NCBI RefSeq assembly: GCF_020687695.1
Contig: NZ_JAJEWL010000005.1
Coordinates: 62,001-126,000 of the forward strand
Source: Pusillimonas sp. MFBS29
GTDB taxonomy: Bacteria > Pseudomonadota > Gammaproteobacteria > Burkholderiales > Burkholderiaceae_B
Direction: 5' to 3'
DNA: 64,000 bases
The stretch's first letter is position 1. The number at the start of each line of letters is the position of its first letter. The position numbers were made by a program, and so were the translations under genes. Shown here in pieces: positions 17,638 to 27,285 of this stretch. Under the pieces are notes generated by a model. It was not told the DNA's origin. It did no database searches and was given only the letters and a program-made list of their open reading frames with translations.

Positions 17638-20583
17638 TTACAGTGTCCGGGCAATTTCTTTGATTTCGAAGATCTCGAGCTGGTCGCCGATTTCGATATC
17701 ATTATTGTTCTTGAGGGTAATACCGCAATCAAAGCCCGACTTGACTTCCTTGACGTCGTCCTTGAAGCGACGCAGCGAATCGATGTGGCCTGTCCAGTGC
17801 ACAACGTGGTTGCGCAGCAGACGCACCTGGGAATCGCGGCGCACAACCCCGTCGGTAACCATACAACCCGCAATATTGCCCACGCGCGAAACGTTGTAGA
17901 CCTCGCGGATTTCGACCATGCCAATGACTTCCTCGCGTTTCTCGGGAGCCAGCATGCCGGACAGAGCGTTGCGGACGTCATCTACCGCATCGTAAATGAT
18001 GTTGTAGTAACGCAGATCGATATCGTTGTGCTCGGCCAGCTTCTTGGCACTTTGCTCGGCACGGACGTTAAAGCCTATGACCACGGCATGCGAAGCAATC
18101 GCCAGGTTGACGTCGCTTTCCGAGATGCCACCCACAGCCGCGTGCACTACCTGCACCCGGACCTCGTCGGTGGACAGCTTGATCAGGGACTGCACCAGAG
18201 CTTCCTGGGAACCCTGCACATCGGTCTTGATGATAAGCGCGAGCGTTTGTACACCTTCGCCGATATTCTCGAACATGGACTCAAGCTTGGCTGCCTGCTG
18301 ACGGGCCAGTTTGACGTCGCGGAACTTGCCTTGACGGAACAGGGCGATTTCACGGGCCTTGCGCTCGTCGGCCATGGCAATGACTTCATCACCGGCGGCC
18401 GGAACCTCGGTGAGGCCCTGGATTTCAACCGGCATGGAAGGACCAGCACTGTTCACAGGCTTGCCGTTTTCATTAAGCATGGCACGAACGCGGCCGAAGC
18501 TGGCTCCTGCGAGCACCGCATCGCCACGGTTAAGCGTACCGCTTTGCACCAGGATGGTTGCAACAGGACCGCGACCCTTGTCGAGGCGCGCCTCGACCAC
18601 GATACCCTTGGCCGGCGCATCCACCGGTGCGGTCAGCTCAAGGATTTCGGCTTGCAGCAATACGTTTTCCAGCAGGGAATCAATGCCTTCGCCTGTTTTG
18701 GCCGAGACGCCCACGAAGGGAACATCACCGCCGTACTCTTCAGGTACGACCTCTTCTGCGAGCAATTCCTGCTTGACCCGCTCTGCATTGCCGTCGGGTT
18801 TGTCTATTTTGGTAATGGCGACAACCAGGGGCACACCCGCCGCCTTGGCGTGATGGATGGCCTCTTTGGTTTGCGGCATGACGCCGTCATCGGAGGCCAC
18901 AACCAGAATCACGATATCGGTTGCCTGGGCACCACGAGCACGCATGGCCGTAAAAGCTTCGTGTCCGGGCGTGTCAAGGAAGGTGACCATGCCACGCTCG
19001 GTCTTGACGTTGTAGGCACCAATATGCTGGGTAATACCGCCCGCTTCGCCCGATGCCACTTTGGTGCGACGGATATAGTCGAGCAGCGATGTCTTGCCGT
19101 GGTCTACGTGACCCATGACGGTGACCACCGGTGCGCGAGGCAGCAGTTCGGCTTCCGGACCTTCCGCTATTTCGAGGAAGGCTTCCGGATCGTCGAGCTT
19201 GGCGGCAATAGCCGTATGACCCAGTTCTTCGACCACGATCATGGCCGTTTCCTGGTCGAGCACCTGGTTGATCGTGACCATTTGACCAAGCTTCATCAAG
19301 TGCTTGATGACCTCAGAGGCCTTGATGGACATCTTGTGTGCAAGATCAGCCACGGAAATGGTTTCAGGCACGTGAACTTCGCGGGCGATAAACTCGACCG
19401 GCTGTACTTCCTTGCGCTCTGGCTGGGCATTGCGACCACGGCCACGGGCATTGCCTTTGCCGCCCTTGCCTGCCTTGCCACCCGCACGCCAGCCATCACG
19501 GCTGGGACCTGCAGGCGGTGCATCAGCCTTAGCGGCAGGCTTCTTGCGACCACTGTCGTCGGTCCAGGAAGAGGATACTTCGGCTGCCTTGATAACCTTC
19601 TTGACCTCACCGGGCTTGCCATCTTTCTTGGCGCCCTTGGAACCGGCCGGCTTATGCAAGGTACCCGACAGATTGCCTGCCTCGGGCTCGGGCGCTTTCA
19701 GAACCTTGCGGGGACGGCTGAGCATCTCGCGCAGTGCTGCAGCCTCGGCTTCTGCTGCGCGACGAGCACGCTCGCGATCCGGATCGACAGCCGGCGCACG
19801 ACGGGAGGCTGCCTTGCCGGGACGTGCCTCTGGCTTGGCAGCTGCCGGTGTGGTTTCGCCGGCGTCAGCTTCGGCCTTGGGTTCGACTGCCGGCTCAGCC
19901 GGCTTTTCAGCAGGAGCCTCGGGAACTGGCTCGGGCTGTGCTGCAGCCGGTTCTTCGGCGGCCGGAGCAGGCTCGACGGGCTCGGGCTTGACTGATTGCT
20001 CGGGCTCCGCGGCAACTGGTGCTTCGGGCTGGGCTTCAGCCTTAGCGCCAGGTTCAGTCGGCTCTGGCGTCGGCTCGACAGCCTCGGGGGCTGGCTCGGC
20101 ACTGGCAGGAGGCGTCGATGCTTCGGACTCGGTGACGGAAGCCTGTTGATCGGCAGGCGCATGCACTTCTGCTGCAGGCGTGCTGTCTGGCGTGACTACA
20201 GGCGTATCGGGCGTGGCGGCCTCTGCGACAGCATCCTGTTCCGCTTCGGCGGCCTCGGCACGGGCGGCCTCGTTGATCAGCTCGGCGGGATCGCGCTTGA
20301 CGAACACACGTTTCTTTCTCACCTCTACTTGAATTGTGCGCGAACGCCCCGAGCCGTCAGCCTGCCGAATCTCGGAAGTCTGACGACGAGTCAGGGTGAT
20401 CTTCTTGCCCTCGTTCCCACCATGGGCACGACGCAACGACTCAAGGAGCTTCGCCTTATCCGCGTCAGTGACGGCATCGTCAACCGACTTGAGTTCAACG
20501 CCAGCGGAACGCAACTGCTCCAGCAGTACGTTCGATGGCATTTTCAGTTCAACAGCGAACTGGGCGACGGTGTTACTCGGCAT
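17638..20583 (-). CDS. infB: Translation initiation factor IF-2
   Basis: GTPase that places initiator tRNA on the 30S subunit. The 981-residue protein has an IF2_N domain at 1-50, a [19 protein letters not shown] segment near 80-100, and then a long low-complexity stretch (about residues 120-260) of alternating Ala, Pro and Glu. A second IF2_N domain precedes the G domain, whose G1 is [12 protein letters not shown] (about residue 490), G3 is DTPGHEAF and G4 is [10 protein letters not shown]; the IF-2 C-terminal domains follow. E. coli IF-2 has 890 residues, and the excess lies mostly in the Ala/Pro/Glu linker. The gene is 65 bp after nusA. Confidence 0.97.
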   Translation of the reverse strand: MPSNTVAQFAVELKMPSNVLLEQLRSAGVELKSVDDAVTDADKAKLLESLRRAHGGNEGKKITLTRRQTSEIRQADGSGRSRTIQVEVRKKRVFVKRDPAELINEAARAEAAEAEQDAVAEAATPDTPVVTPDSTPAAEVHAPADQQASVTESEASTPPASAEPAPEAVEPTPEPTEPGAKAEAQPEAPVAAEPEQSVKPEPVEPAPAAEEPAAAQPEPVPEAPAEKPAEPAVEPKAEADAGETTPAAAKPEARPGKAASRRAPAVDPDRERARRAAEAEAAALREMLSRPRKVLKAPEPEAGNLSGTLHKPAGSKGAKKDGKPGEVKKVIKAAEVSSSWTDDSGRKKPAAKADAPPAGPSRDGWRAGGKAGKGGKGNARGRGRNAQPERKEVQPVEFIAREVHVPETISVADLAHKMSIKASEVIKHLMKLGQMVTINQVLDQETAMIVVEELGHTAIAAKLDDPEAFLEIAEGPEAELLPRAPVVTVMGHVDHGKTSLLDYIRRTKVASGEAGGITQHIGAYNVKTERGMVTFLDTPGHEAFTAMRARGAQATDIVILVVASDDGVMPQTKEAIHHAKAAGVPLVVAITKIDKPDGNAERVKQELLAEEVVPEEYGGDVPFVGVSAKTGEGIDSLLENVLLQAEILELTAPVDAPAKGIVVEARLDKGRGPVATILVQSGTLNRGDAVLAGASFGRVRAMLNENGKPVNSAGPSMPVEIQGLTEVPAAGDEVIAMADERKAREIALFRQGKFRDVKLARQQAAKLESMFENIGEGVQTLALIIKTDVQGSQEALVQSLIKLSTDEVRVQVVHAAVGGISESDVNLAIASHAVVIGFNVRAEQSAKKLAEHNDIDLRYYNIIYDAVDDVRNALSGMLAPEKREEVIGMVEIREVYNVSRVGNIAGCMVTDGVVRRDSQVRLLRNHVVHWTGHIDSLRRFKDDVKEVKSGFDCGITLKNNNDIEIGDQLEIFEIKEIARTL

Positions 20584-20648
20584 TCGACTCTCTCTTGCTT
20601 GCTACTACTATTTTTCAATAAATATACTCAAAGGGTTCGGCATGCTTG

Positions 20649-22133
20649 TCAGGCCTCGTCGTCGAACCAGTGAGCTCGCGCCCGCATAATCATCTGGCTG
20701 GCTTCATCTTCGGACAGACCGGAGATTTCCGACAGTTCGTCTGTTGCCAGCTCGGCCAGATCATCAAGGGTAAGGACCTCGTTTTCAGCCAGTTTCGCAA
20801 CCAGCTCCGGGGTCATGCCTTCGATTTCGATCAGTTCCTGCGCCACGGTCTGGACACGCTCTTCCTGAGCGATAGCCTCTGTGAGCAAGGCGTTGCGTGC
20901 ACGGGTGCGCAACTCGTTGATCGTGTCTTCATCGAAGGCTTCGATCTCGAGCAATTCCTGCAAAGGAACGTAAGCGATTTCTTCCAGACCAGTGAAACCC
21001 TCGTCGATAAGGATGTCGGCAACTTCCTCGTCGACGTCAAGTTTGCTGATGAAGGCCTGGCGCAGTTCGGCACGCTCTTCTTCCTGGCGATTCTGATTCT
21101 CTTCGGGCGTCATGATGTTGATCTGCCACCCGGTAAGCTCGGACGCCAGGCGCACGTTCTGCCCCCGCGCTCCGATGGCCTTGGGCAAGTTCTCGGCATC
21201 AACGACGACATCCATGGCGTGCTTGTCTTCGTCGACCACGATGGACTCGACATGTGCCGGCGCCAGGGCGCCAATCACGAACTCGGCCGGATCCTCGGCC
21301 CACAGCACGATATCAACCTGTTCACCACCCAGCTCGTTGCGCACTGCAGTAACACGCGAACCACGCATGCCCACACAAGTACCGATGGGATCAATGCGTT
21401 TGTCGTATGCAACCACGGCAATCTTTGCACGCACACCGGGATCACGGGCAGCCGCTTTGATTTCAAGCAGGCCCTGTTCGATTTCAGGCACCTCGTTGTC
21501 GAACAGCTGACGGATGAAATCGGGTGCGGTACGCGACAGAATGACTTGCTGGCCCCGCGCAGTGTGATCCACCTTCAGGACCCAGGCACGAATCCGGTCA
21601 CCCACGCGGATATTTTCCTTGGGTATGGTTTCCGAGCGCGGCAGACGGGCTTCTATCTTGCCTGTCTCGATGATGGCATCACCTTTATCCATGCGCTTGA
21701 CGGTGCCCGAAACAATATTTTCACCGCGCTCGAGGAAGTCGTTCAGCACCTGCTCGCGCTCGGCATCACGAATCTTCTGAAGTATGGCCTGTTTGGCTGC
21801 CTGAGCCCCTATGCGACCAAATTCCTCGGGCTCGAGCTCCTCTTCGATGTATTCACCAACCTCGATGCCAGGTACGATGTCTTGTGCATCGGAATACAGC
21901 TCTTGCTGATCAGGCTCTTGCAGGCCTGCATCATCGGGAACAACCAGCCAGCGACGAAACCCTTCGTGCTCGCCGGTCATGCGGTCAATGGTGACCCGGA
22001 TATCGGCGTCTTCCTTGAAACGCTTTTTCATGGCAGACGCCAAAGCGTTTTCGAGCGCGCCGAAAACGACCTCGCGGCCTACGTTTTTTTCACGCGCTAA
22101 GGCGTCAACCAACAAAAGAATTTCGCGACTCAT
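20649..22133 (-). CDS. nusA: Transcription termination/antitermination factor NusA
   Basis: RNA-polymerase-binding factor that modulates pausing, intrinsic termination and antitermination. At 494 residues it matches E. coli NusA (495). Order: N-terminal polymerase-binding domain (1-125), S1 domain (about 135-200), KH domains ([39 protein letters not shown]), then two acidic repeats near 365-490 ([18 protein letters not shown]). Its start overlaps the rimP stop by four bases (ATGA). The strong hairpin upstream of rimP makes self-control by NusA plausible. Confidence 0.97.
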   Translation of the reverse strand: MSREILLLVDALAREKNVGREVVFGALENALASAMKKRFKEDADIRVTIDRMTGEHEGFRRWLVVPDDAGLQEPDQQELYSDAQDIVPGIEVGEYIEEELEPEEFGRIGAQAAKQAILQKIRDAEREQVLNDFLERGENIVSGTVKRMDKGDAIIETGKIEARLPRSETIPKENIRVGDRIRAWVLKVDHTARGQQVILSRTAPDFIRQLFDNEVPEIEQGLLEIKAAARDPGVRAKIAVVAYDKRIDPIGTCVGMRGSRVTAVRNELGGEQVDIVLWAEDPAEFVIGALAPAHVESIVVDEDKHAMDVVVDAENLPKAIGARGQNVRLASELTGWQINIMTPEENQNRQEEERAELRQAFISKLDVDEEVADILIDEGFTGLEEIAYVPLQELLEIEAFDEDTINELRTRARNALLTEAIAQEERVQTVAQELIEIEGMTPELVAKLAENEVLTLDDLAELATDELSEISGLSEDEASQMIMRARAHWFDDEA

Positions 22134-22618
22134 CGCTTATTACCCTTGAAATCGAGAATGGGATCCAGTTTTGCACGATCAACGTCGTCGAAGGTAAAGT
22201 CAAGTACCTGCTCTTTGCCCGAGCCTGCATCAAGCTCAAGGCCAAACACCGGATTCGCAGACGGATCGGAAGTTGCAGTATCAGGAACACGAAGCGTGCC
22301 CACGAATACCTTGCGATTATCAATGGCTGTACGCAGCTTGATCTCGACACGTTCATTGGCGAATCGAATGAAATCAGCGATTCGATTCAGCGGGCGATCA
22401 ATGCCGGGCGAACCCACTTCAAGACGCTTGTAGTCGATATTCTCAACTTCGAATACGCGCGACAAATGTTTTGAAACCTGCTCGCAGTCCTCGATGCGCA
22501 CCCCGCCGGGGCGATCGATCGTGACGCGCAAGAGCCCAAGCGGCGCACGCTCAACGTCGACAAGCTCGACATCCAGGCCGGCAATGGCTTCTTGTGTCAG
22601 TGCGAATATATCTGCCAT
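22130..22618 (-). CDS. rimP: Ribosome maturation factor RimP
   Basis: Assists late assembly of the 30S subunit. The 162-residue product matches RimP ([47 protein letters not shown]). The start at 22618 gives the family N-terminus; an upstream in-frame ATG at 22684 would translate through the terminator hairpin and adds residues with no match. The ribosome-binding site is poor (GGATTTT) and directly adjoins the T-run of that hairpin. First gene of the rimP-nusA-infB-rbfA-truB-typA operon. Confidence 0.93.
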   Translation of the reverse strand: MADIFALTQEAIAGLDVELVDVERAPLGLLRVTIDRPGGVRIEDCEQVSKHLSRVFEVENIDYKRLEVGSPGIDRPLNRIADFIRFANERVEIKLRTAIDNRKVFVGTLRVPDTATSDPSANPVFGLELDAGSGKEQVLDFTFDDVDRAKLDPILDFKGNKR

Positions 22619-22625
22619 AAAATCC

Positions 22626-22655
22626 AAAAAAAAATGGGCTGTACGCCAGCCCACT
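22626..22655 (-). terminator. Intrinsic-terminator hairpin immediately before rimP (candidate attenuator)
   Basis: On the minus strand GTGGGCT-ggcgtac-AGCCCAT (6 perfect pairs plus a G-T and an A-T extension, 7-base loop) is followed by nine T's at 22634-22626, only seven bases before the rimP ATG. This looks like a complete Rho-independent terminator inside the operon leader, so operon expression would need read-through. Confidence 0.75.
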
Positions 22656-22896
22656 GTTACACCTGCAGCCAGCAATCGCGCCAAACACCGCGCTTACCGC
22701 GCAGAATTTTTGCCACCGCTTGCCTACCCAGGCGCATTCAAAAATGTGCCGCTAACATTGTTAACCAAAGCAAACAGGCCGACCGCCGCACAGCAGCAAC
22801 ACGGCCCAGAAACACCACTGCCTGGCAACCCGCCAACTGCCAACATCAAAAAACGCCGGCACGCGTAGCAAAAACAATATAGCTGTAAAGCCCTAC

Positions 22897-22905
22897 ATTC
22901 TAACA
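22897..22905 (-). promoter_or_regulatory. Candidate extended -10 promoter of the rimP operon
   Basis: TGTTAGAAT on the minus strand fits an extended -10 (TGnTATAAT, one mismatch). No good -35 is visible. It would give a leader of roughly 270 nt before rimP. The 22619-22989 gap holds this site, the attenuator-like hairpin, and a likely rluB terminator (GGGCA/TGCCC hairpin near 22967-22979 with a T-run at 22944-22950); no gene is seen. Confidence 0.4.
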
Positions 22906-22989
22906 GAGATTCAGAAAAATTCCTGCTATGTCTAGGCCTTACATAAAAAAAGCAACATGGGGCCGGGCATTTTGCCCTGACCCACCCGT

Positions 22990-24789
22990 TTAACGACTGC
23001 GATTGCCGCCCAGCTTGCCCAAATGAGACTCGTGCGCCGAAGCACCGCGAGGCTGCCAGTCATCACCGCGCGCTGTGCCGGAGCGTCCGCGGGACCCGGC
23101 GGATCGGGACTTGCCCGCGCCACGCGAGGCGCGGGATGCAGGCTTGGCCCCACCCTGCTTGGCCGGACGCGCTCCCGGACCGCGCCGGCGGTGATTGCCG
23201 GCACTGCCGTCAGGCCGAGCCTCATTGGCGCCTTGCGAGGCTTCTGCAGGCTTGCGCTTGCGTCCGTCTGTTTTGTTCTGGTTTCCGGCCCGGCTTGCTC
23301 CGGCCTTGTTGCCGCCTTTTGCAGCACCGCCCTTGCCACGGCCACCACCCGGATGCCCATTGGCCAGACCACCACTGATAGTCAGCCCAGTACCGTAAGG
23401 ATCAGAGGGATAGGCTTCTGCAGCAGGTGCGCGCTGTGAGCGTCCTCCGGACAGCTTGCCACGCCGGCTGACCTTGGCGCCGTTCATGCCATTACGCTCG
23501 AGCGTACCAAAACCCGGAGGCAAGGCACTGTCGTGAGACATGGGCTGGCGCTCACGCCCCGAACCGAATGACTCGTCGGAATCATCTTCGCGCAACAGCC
23601 CCAGCTGCAGCATCAGCGCAGTAACCAAAGAGCCGTCGAGCTCTTCCCAACGCCCGCGGCGCAAATTGCGCGGCAGCACAACTTCGCCAAAGCGGGTACG
23701 AATAAGACGACTGACGGTTACGCCGGCAGCATCGAACATGCGACGGACTTCCCGATTGCGCCCTTCTTTCAACGTAACGCGATACCAGCGATTGCTGCCC
23801 TCCCCACCCAGATAGTCAAGGGAACCGAATTGGGCGGGACCGTCGTCAAGCTGGATACCTTTCAGAAGATTCGCTTTCTGGTCATCGGCAAGCTCACCCA
23901 GTACCCTGACGGCGTATTCACGCTCGGCACCATAACGCGGGTGCATCAGACGGTTGGCCAGATCACCGGATGTAGTCAGGATAAGCAACCCTTCGGTGTT
24001 CAGATCGAGGCGCCCAACAGACAACCATTTGCCGACCCGTATCTTGGGCAGGCGGGCGAACACGGTGGCACGCCCTTCGGGGTCATCATGGCTGACAATC
24101 TCGCCGGCGGGCTTGTGATACAGGATGATGCGCGGTGGCTTCTTCGCGTTGGGTCGCACAACAGGCCGCCCGTTGACACGAACCTGGTCATTGGCGCCAA
24201 CACGCTGTCCTATGTGGGCAGGCTCGCCATTGACCGAAACACGTCCGGCAATAATCAACTCTTCCATTTCCCGGCGCGACCCCACACCCGCATCGGCCAG
24301 AACCTTATGCAATTTGGGGGTCAGCGCATCGCTGTTCAGATATTTATCCAGGCGCTGTGAAATCGGCGCCGTGTTATCCAGATAAGCCAGCGCCTGCTCG
24401 GCTTCTTTCTCGCTTTCGGTATTTTTTTCAGCACGCGGACGACGCTCTCGCACGGGCTTCCCTGCTTCCTGAGCCACGTCCGGCGTCGCCGCAGCTGTCG
24501 GCGTCTTGCGGCGGCGCGTATTACGACGCGGCTTGGCCGCAGCAGTCATGTCGTCAGTCTGGTCCGAAACTTGCACCATCTCGCCCGAAGCAGACTCAGC
24601 CCCGGCCTGGGTCTGTGTTTCGGCAGGGCTGTCGGCGGAATCATCACCACGCCGACGGCGAAACGGCGTCCTTAGTTTGCGCCCCCGACCGCGTGGCGCA
24701 GCGGCTTTTTCCTGGTCGGACGGCTCCGAACCGGCCGAAACCTGGGCGTCATCCGCATGCGCCTCTGTTTCTTTATTTATTTCAGTCAT
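22990..24789 (-). CDS. rluB: 23S rRNA pseudouridine synthase B (RsuA family) with long extensions
   Basis: Makes a pseudouridine in domain V of 23S rRNA (position 2605 in E. coli numbering). The central part carries an S4 RNA-binding domain ([20 protein letters not shown], about residues 160-205) and the catalytic aspartate in [11 protein letters not shown]. At 599 residues it is twice the length of E. coli RluB (291): an N-terminal 150-residue charged region ([15 protein letters not shown]) and a C-terminal tail of about 190 residues rich in Gly, Arg, Lys and Ala flank the enzyme. The tails are probably disordered RNA-binding segments. Its first 8 bases overlap scpB. Confidence 0.92.
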   Translation of the reverse strand: MTEINKETEAHADDAQVSAGSEPSDQEKAAAPRGRGRKLRTPFRRRRGDDSADSPAETQTQAGAESASGEMVQVSDQTDDMTAAAKPRRNTRRRKTPTAAATPDVAQEAGKPVRERRPRAEKNTESEKEAEQALAYLDNTAPISQRLDKYLNSDALTPKLHKVLADAGVGSRREMEELIIAGRVSVNGEPAHIGQRVGANDQVRVNGRPVVRPNAKKPPRIILYHKPAGEIVSHDDPEGRATVFARLPKIRVGKWLSVGRLDLNTEGLLILTTSGDLANRLMHPRYGAEREYAVRVLGELADDQKANLLKGIQLDDGPAQFGSLDYLGGEGSNRWYRVTLKEGRNREVRRMFDAAGVTVSRLIRTRFGEVVLPRNLRRGRWEELDGSLVTALMLQLGLLREDDSDESFGSGRERQPMSHDSALPPGFGTLERNGMNGAKVSRRGKLSGGRSQRAPAAEAYPSDPYGTGLTISGGLANGHPGGGRGKGGAAKGGNKAGASRAGNQNKTDGRKRKPAEASQGANEARPDGSAGNHRRRGPGARPAKQGGAKPASRASRGAGKSRSAGSRGRSGTARGDDWQPRGASAHESHLGKLGGNRSR

Positions 24790-25444
24790 TTTCTTTTAGG
24801 TACTCCGTTTCAATCTCTTCTATTTCCGACGGTCCGGGCTCTTGCGACTCATCTGCTGCGGGCCCGTCAGCGGCCACCTCGTCAGCAGGAATTTCCTCGA
24901 ACTCCAGCCCAGCCAATGCGACCACCCCATCCTGGGACTCAAGGGCGGGCAATTCATCAAGCGTCTTCAGACCCAGGTCGTCCAGAAACTGCCGCGTCGT
25001 GCCCAACAGGGCCGGCCGTCCTGGCGCATCGCGATAGCCAAGCACCTCTATCCAGCCGCGATCTTCAAGCGTGCGAACAATCTGCGAGCTGACAGTCACC
25101 CCTCGTATATCTTCTATATCACCCCGCGTGACTGGCTGGCGCCAGGCAATGATGGCCAAGGTTTCAAGGACGGCACGCGAATATTTTGGCGGTCTTTCCG
25201 GATTCAGCCGGGCCAGATAGCGTTGCATCTCGGGGCGGCTTTGAAATCTCCAGCCACTGGACAAAGCAAGCAACTCAAGACCCTTTTCACTCCAGTCCTG
25301 CTGCAGCTGTTCCAGACAGCGGCGTATGTCATCCGACGAAATTTCGTCGGGTCCGAACAATTTGCGCAGCTCGGCCGGCGGCATGGGCTGATCGGCGCAA
25401 AGCAGTGCCGTTTCAAGCACTCGAATGATCTCTGATTCAGTCAT
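24782..25444 (-). CDS. scpB: Segregation and condensation protein B
   Basis: Partner of the SMC-ScpA condensin, which compacts and segregates the chromosome. The 220 residues contain two winged-helix domains ([46 protein letters not shown] split over residues 105-130) and an acidic tail. The ATG at 25444 is preferred to the adjacent TTG at 25447. It overlaps rluB by 8 bp, a common scpB-rluB pairing. No scpA or smc is in the window. Confidence 0.94.
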   Translation of the reverse strand: MTESEIIRVLETALLCADQPMPPAELRKLFGPDEISSDDIRRCLEQLQQDWSEKGLELLALSSGWRFQSRPEMQRYLARLNPERPPKYSRAVLETLAIIAWRQPVTRGDIEDIRGVTVSSQIVRTLEDRGWIEVLGYRDAPGRPALLGTTRQFLDDLGLKTLDELPALESQDGVVALAGLEFEEIPADEVAADGPAADESQEPGPSEIEEIETEYLKEND

Positions 25445-25510
25445 CAATGTAGCAAAACTGCCTTAAAGTTGCATAAAACATTTATGTAGGTTAATATTCT
25501 TTTCTTCAGA

Positions 25511-25587
25511 CGCGGGGTGGAGCAGTCTGGCAGCTCGTCGGGCTCATAACCCGAAGGTCACAGGTTCAAATCCTGTCCCCGCAACCA
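25511..25587 (+). tRNA. tRNA-fMet (initiator), anticodon CAT
   Basis: A 77-base cloverleaf with CCA encoded. The anticodon stem GTCGGGCTCATAACCCGA has the three G-C pairs typical of initiators, position 1 is C opposite A (the unpaired 1-72 of fMet tRNA), and the T-arm is CAGGTTCAAATCCTG. It lies on the strand opposite to scpB and the nusA operon, with a long hairpin eight bases after it. Confidence 0.96.
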
Positions 25588-25595
25588 GATTTACG

Positions 25596-25632
25596 AATGG
25601 GTCAATTGCTACAGGCAATTGACCCATTTTCA
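25596..25632 (+). terminator. Terminator after tRNA-fMet
   Basis: Perfect 14-bp stem: AATGGGTCAATTGC (25596-25609) pairs with 25615-25628 across the loop TACAG, followed by TTCATTT. The A/T ends of the stem could make it work in both directions. Confidence 0.85.
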
Positions 25633-26232
25633 TTTGTGCGTCAAATGATTTGGTCAAACGCGATTTGGTCAAACGCGCGTGCCCATAAGTACCGCCTTGT
25701 CGGGCCTGGGCACAAACCGCAAGCAAAACACCCGCCCCACCTGCCGCCGGCACACCACGCGACGCCATCACGCCGGCGTGGCCTGCATAGCCATGACGTG
25801 TGCGTACAGAGTTCCGATGCAACTCGTGTGTGTGGTCCATGCAAGATGGATGCAAGAGATAAGCCATTCTTCCTGTTTCAGGAAACTATTTGACGCCTTC
25901 GAGTATGACTGGACCCGGCACCGGATCGCGAACCTGCGGCAAACAGCAATGAAATATGTGATTCAAGCACCTTTATGCCTGCCAGGGATGCCGTCCGCCT
26001 GATGGGAGGCAAGCTGTCATGCGCAAAAGACGCGTGTCTAAAGATTATTCAATTTATAGTGCGGCGGCCGGAGAAACTGGAGTCATCACGGGCCTGGCCG
26101 ACAGGCGCTGCATGTTTGGTCTTGCTAAAACAAGCCTGAACAGACAAGGGACATTACATTTGAAAAACTGTAACGCAGCCCGGCGGCAGTAATGCCGTTA
26201 TTACACCACCTGCAGGCGGGCAATGCAACAAT
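25633..26232 (+). other. About 600 bp without a recognisable gene
   Basis: Between the tRNA terminator and the COG0523 gene I find no coding frame with family resemblance. A minus-strand frame that reaches into the tRNA ends in the peptide known as a tRNA antisense artefact. The only structure seen is a tandem 15-bp repeat at 25647-25676 and a GTAAT/ATTAC hairpin near 26189-26204. The tRNA end is a possible integration site, but no duplicated tRNA 3' end is visible. Confidence 0.6.
25647..25676 (+). repeat. Tandem 15-bp repeat, two copies
   Basis: GATTTGGTCAAACGC occurs twice back to back (25647-25661 and 25662-25676) just after the tRNA terminator. Confidence 0.85.
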
Positions 26233-27285
26233 TCACTGGATAAAGTTGCCACCAGACGACAACACCCGCCCCCCATGCGGCAACGAGGCCTGTATCTGCG
26301 CCAGAACCGTGGCGGCCTCGAGCCCCCGGAAGATAAACAACAGCACCGATGCACCATCTTCCTGAGGGAACACCGGCTGCGCATTGATAATTTCCTGCAG
26401 CGGATATAAATGCTGGTGAACGGCATGCACGGCGCTGGCATGCTGCTCGCCCTCGAACTGCACCCTGCCCTTCAGGCGCAACAGTCCTGTACCCATGGCT
26501 TCCAGCAGCCTGGTCAATCCGCGCACGCCTTGCGCGCGGCCCCAAGGCTGCGCCCATGCCAGGGTGAGCACGTTCACCGCAGCATGCCCGCCGCGTGGCC
26601 CCATAGCCTGCCCCGACCACATCGACCTCTGACCAGCCTTATGCCATGGCGCTTGCGCAGCCATGTCGAGCAAAGCATCCAGACCGGGCTGCACATGCGT
26701 CGTCAGCGTGGCAGCCGATGTATTCAGGCGCTGCAGCTCTTGTTGCAAGGCCAGGGTTTCTTCATTATTGGTCACATCGGTTTTACTCAGAAGCAATACA
26801 TCAGCAAGAACGGCCTGCTGCACAGCCTCGGGGTGCAGTTGTAATTGCGCCATGCCATGCACGGCATCAACTACTGTGATGCAGCCGGCGTAAACATAGC
26901 GATCAGCCAGGAAGCGCTCGTATTGCAGGGTATACATCACAGGCGCTGGATCCGCCAGGCCGGTCGTCTCGAGCAGAATTCTGGAAAATGGTGGAATCCT
27001 TTTGTACAGGGCATCAAGAAACATCTGGCGCAGGGCGTCAACCAGATCCCCGCGCACAGCACAGCAGATACAGCCCGACTCCAGCAACACGACACGATCG
27101 CTGAGCTGTCGGAATCGCTCGTGCTCCAGGCGTACATCGCCCAACTCGTTGATCAATACCACCGTGCGCCCGGCATCACTCCCGGCACCGGACCCCGGCT
27201 CACCATTCAACAGACGGTTGAGCAAGGTCGTTTTGCCACTACCCAGAAAACCGGATATGACCGTCACCGGTATTTTTGCTCCCAT
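26233..27285 (-). CDS. COG0523 (CobW/P47K) family GTPase, putative metallochaperone
   Basis: G3E-family GTPase of 350 residues. Walker A is GFLGSGKTT (about residues 12-20), the metal-binding CxCC-type motif is GCICC in LLESGCICCAVRG (about residue 70), and the specificity motif LLLSKTDVTNN follows. A CobW C-terminal domain ends the protein. Family members deliver zinc, cobalt or iron-type metals to target enzymes; the metal cannot be told here, and no zinc-repressor site is visible upstream. Its start codon shares the four bases CATG with the divergent DUF482 gene. GGGGAG seven bases upstream supports the start. Confidence 0.85.
   Translation of the reverse strand: MGAKIPVTVISGFLGSGKTTLLNRLLNGEPGSGAGSDAGRTVVLINELGDVRLEHERFRQLSDRVVLLESGCICCAVRGDLVDALRQMFLDALYKRIPPFSRILLETTGLADPAPVMYTLQYERFLADRYVYAGCITVVDAVHGMAQLQLHPEAVQQAVLADVLLLSKTDVTNNEETLALQQELQRLNTSAATLTTHVQPGLDALLDMAAQAPWHKAGQRSMWSGQAMGPRGGHAAVNVLTLAWAQPWGRAQGVRGLTRLLEAMGTGLLRLKGRVQFEGEQHASAVHAVHQHLYPLQEIINAQPVFPQEDGASVLLFIFRGLEAATVLAQIQASLPHGGRVLSSGGNFIQ

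Noticed and set aside
17785-19995. Plus-strand open frame of 736 codons
   Set aside because: It is antisense to infB; the length reflects the biased codon use of infB on the other strand, and the product has no family resemblance.
25544-25867. Minus-strand frame of 107 residues ending GTGFEPVTFGL
   Set aside because: This ending is the well-known false peptide produced by translating the antisense of a tRNA 3' half; the frame runs into tRNA-fMet and has no other match.
26233-27285. Cobalamin gene cobW
   Set aside because: The COG0523 family is broad; without cobalamin genes nearby only a general metallochaperone role can be supported.
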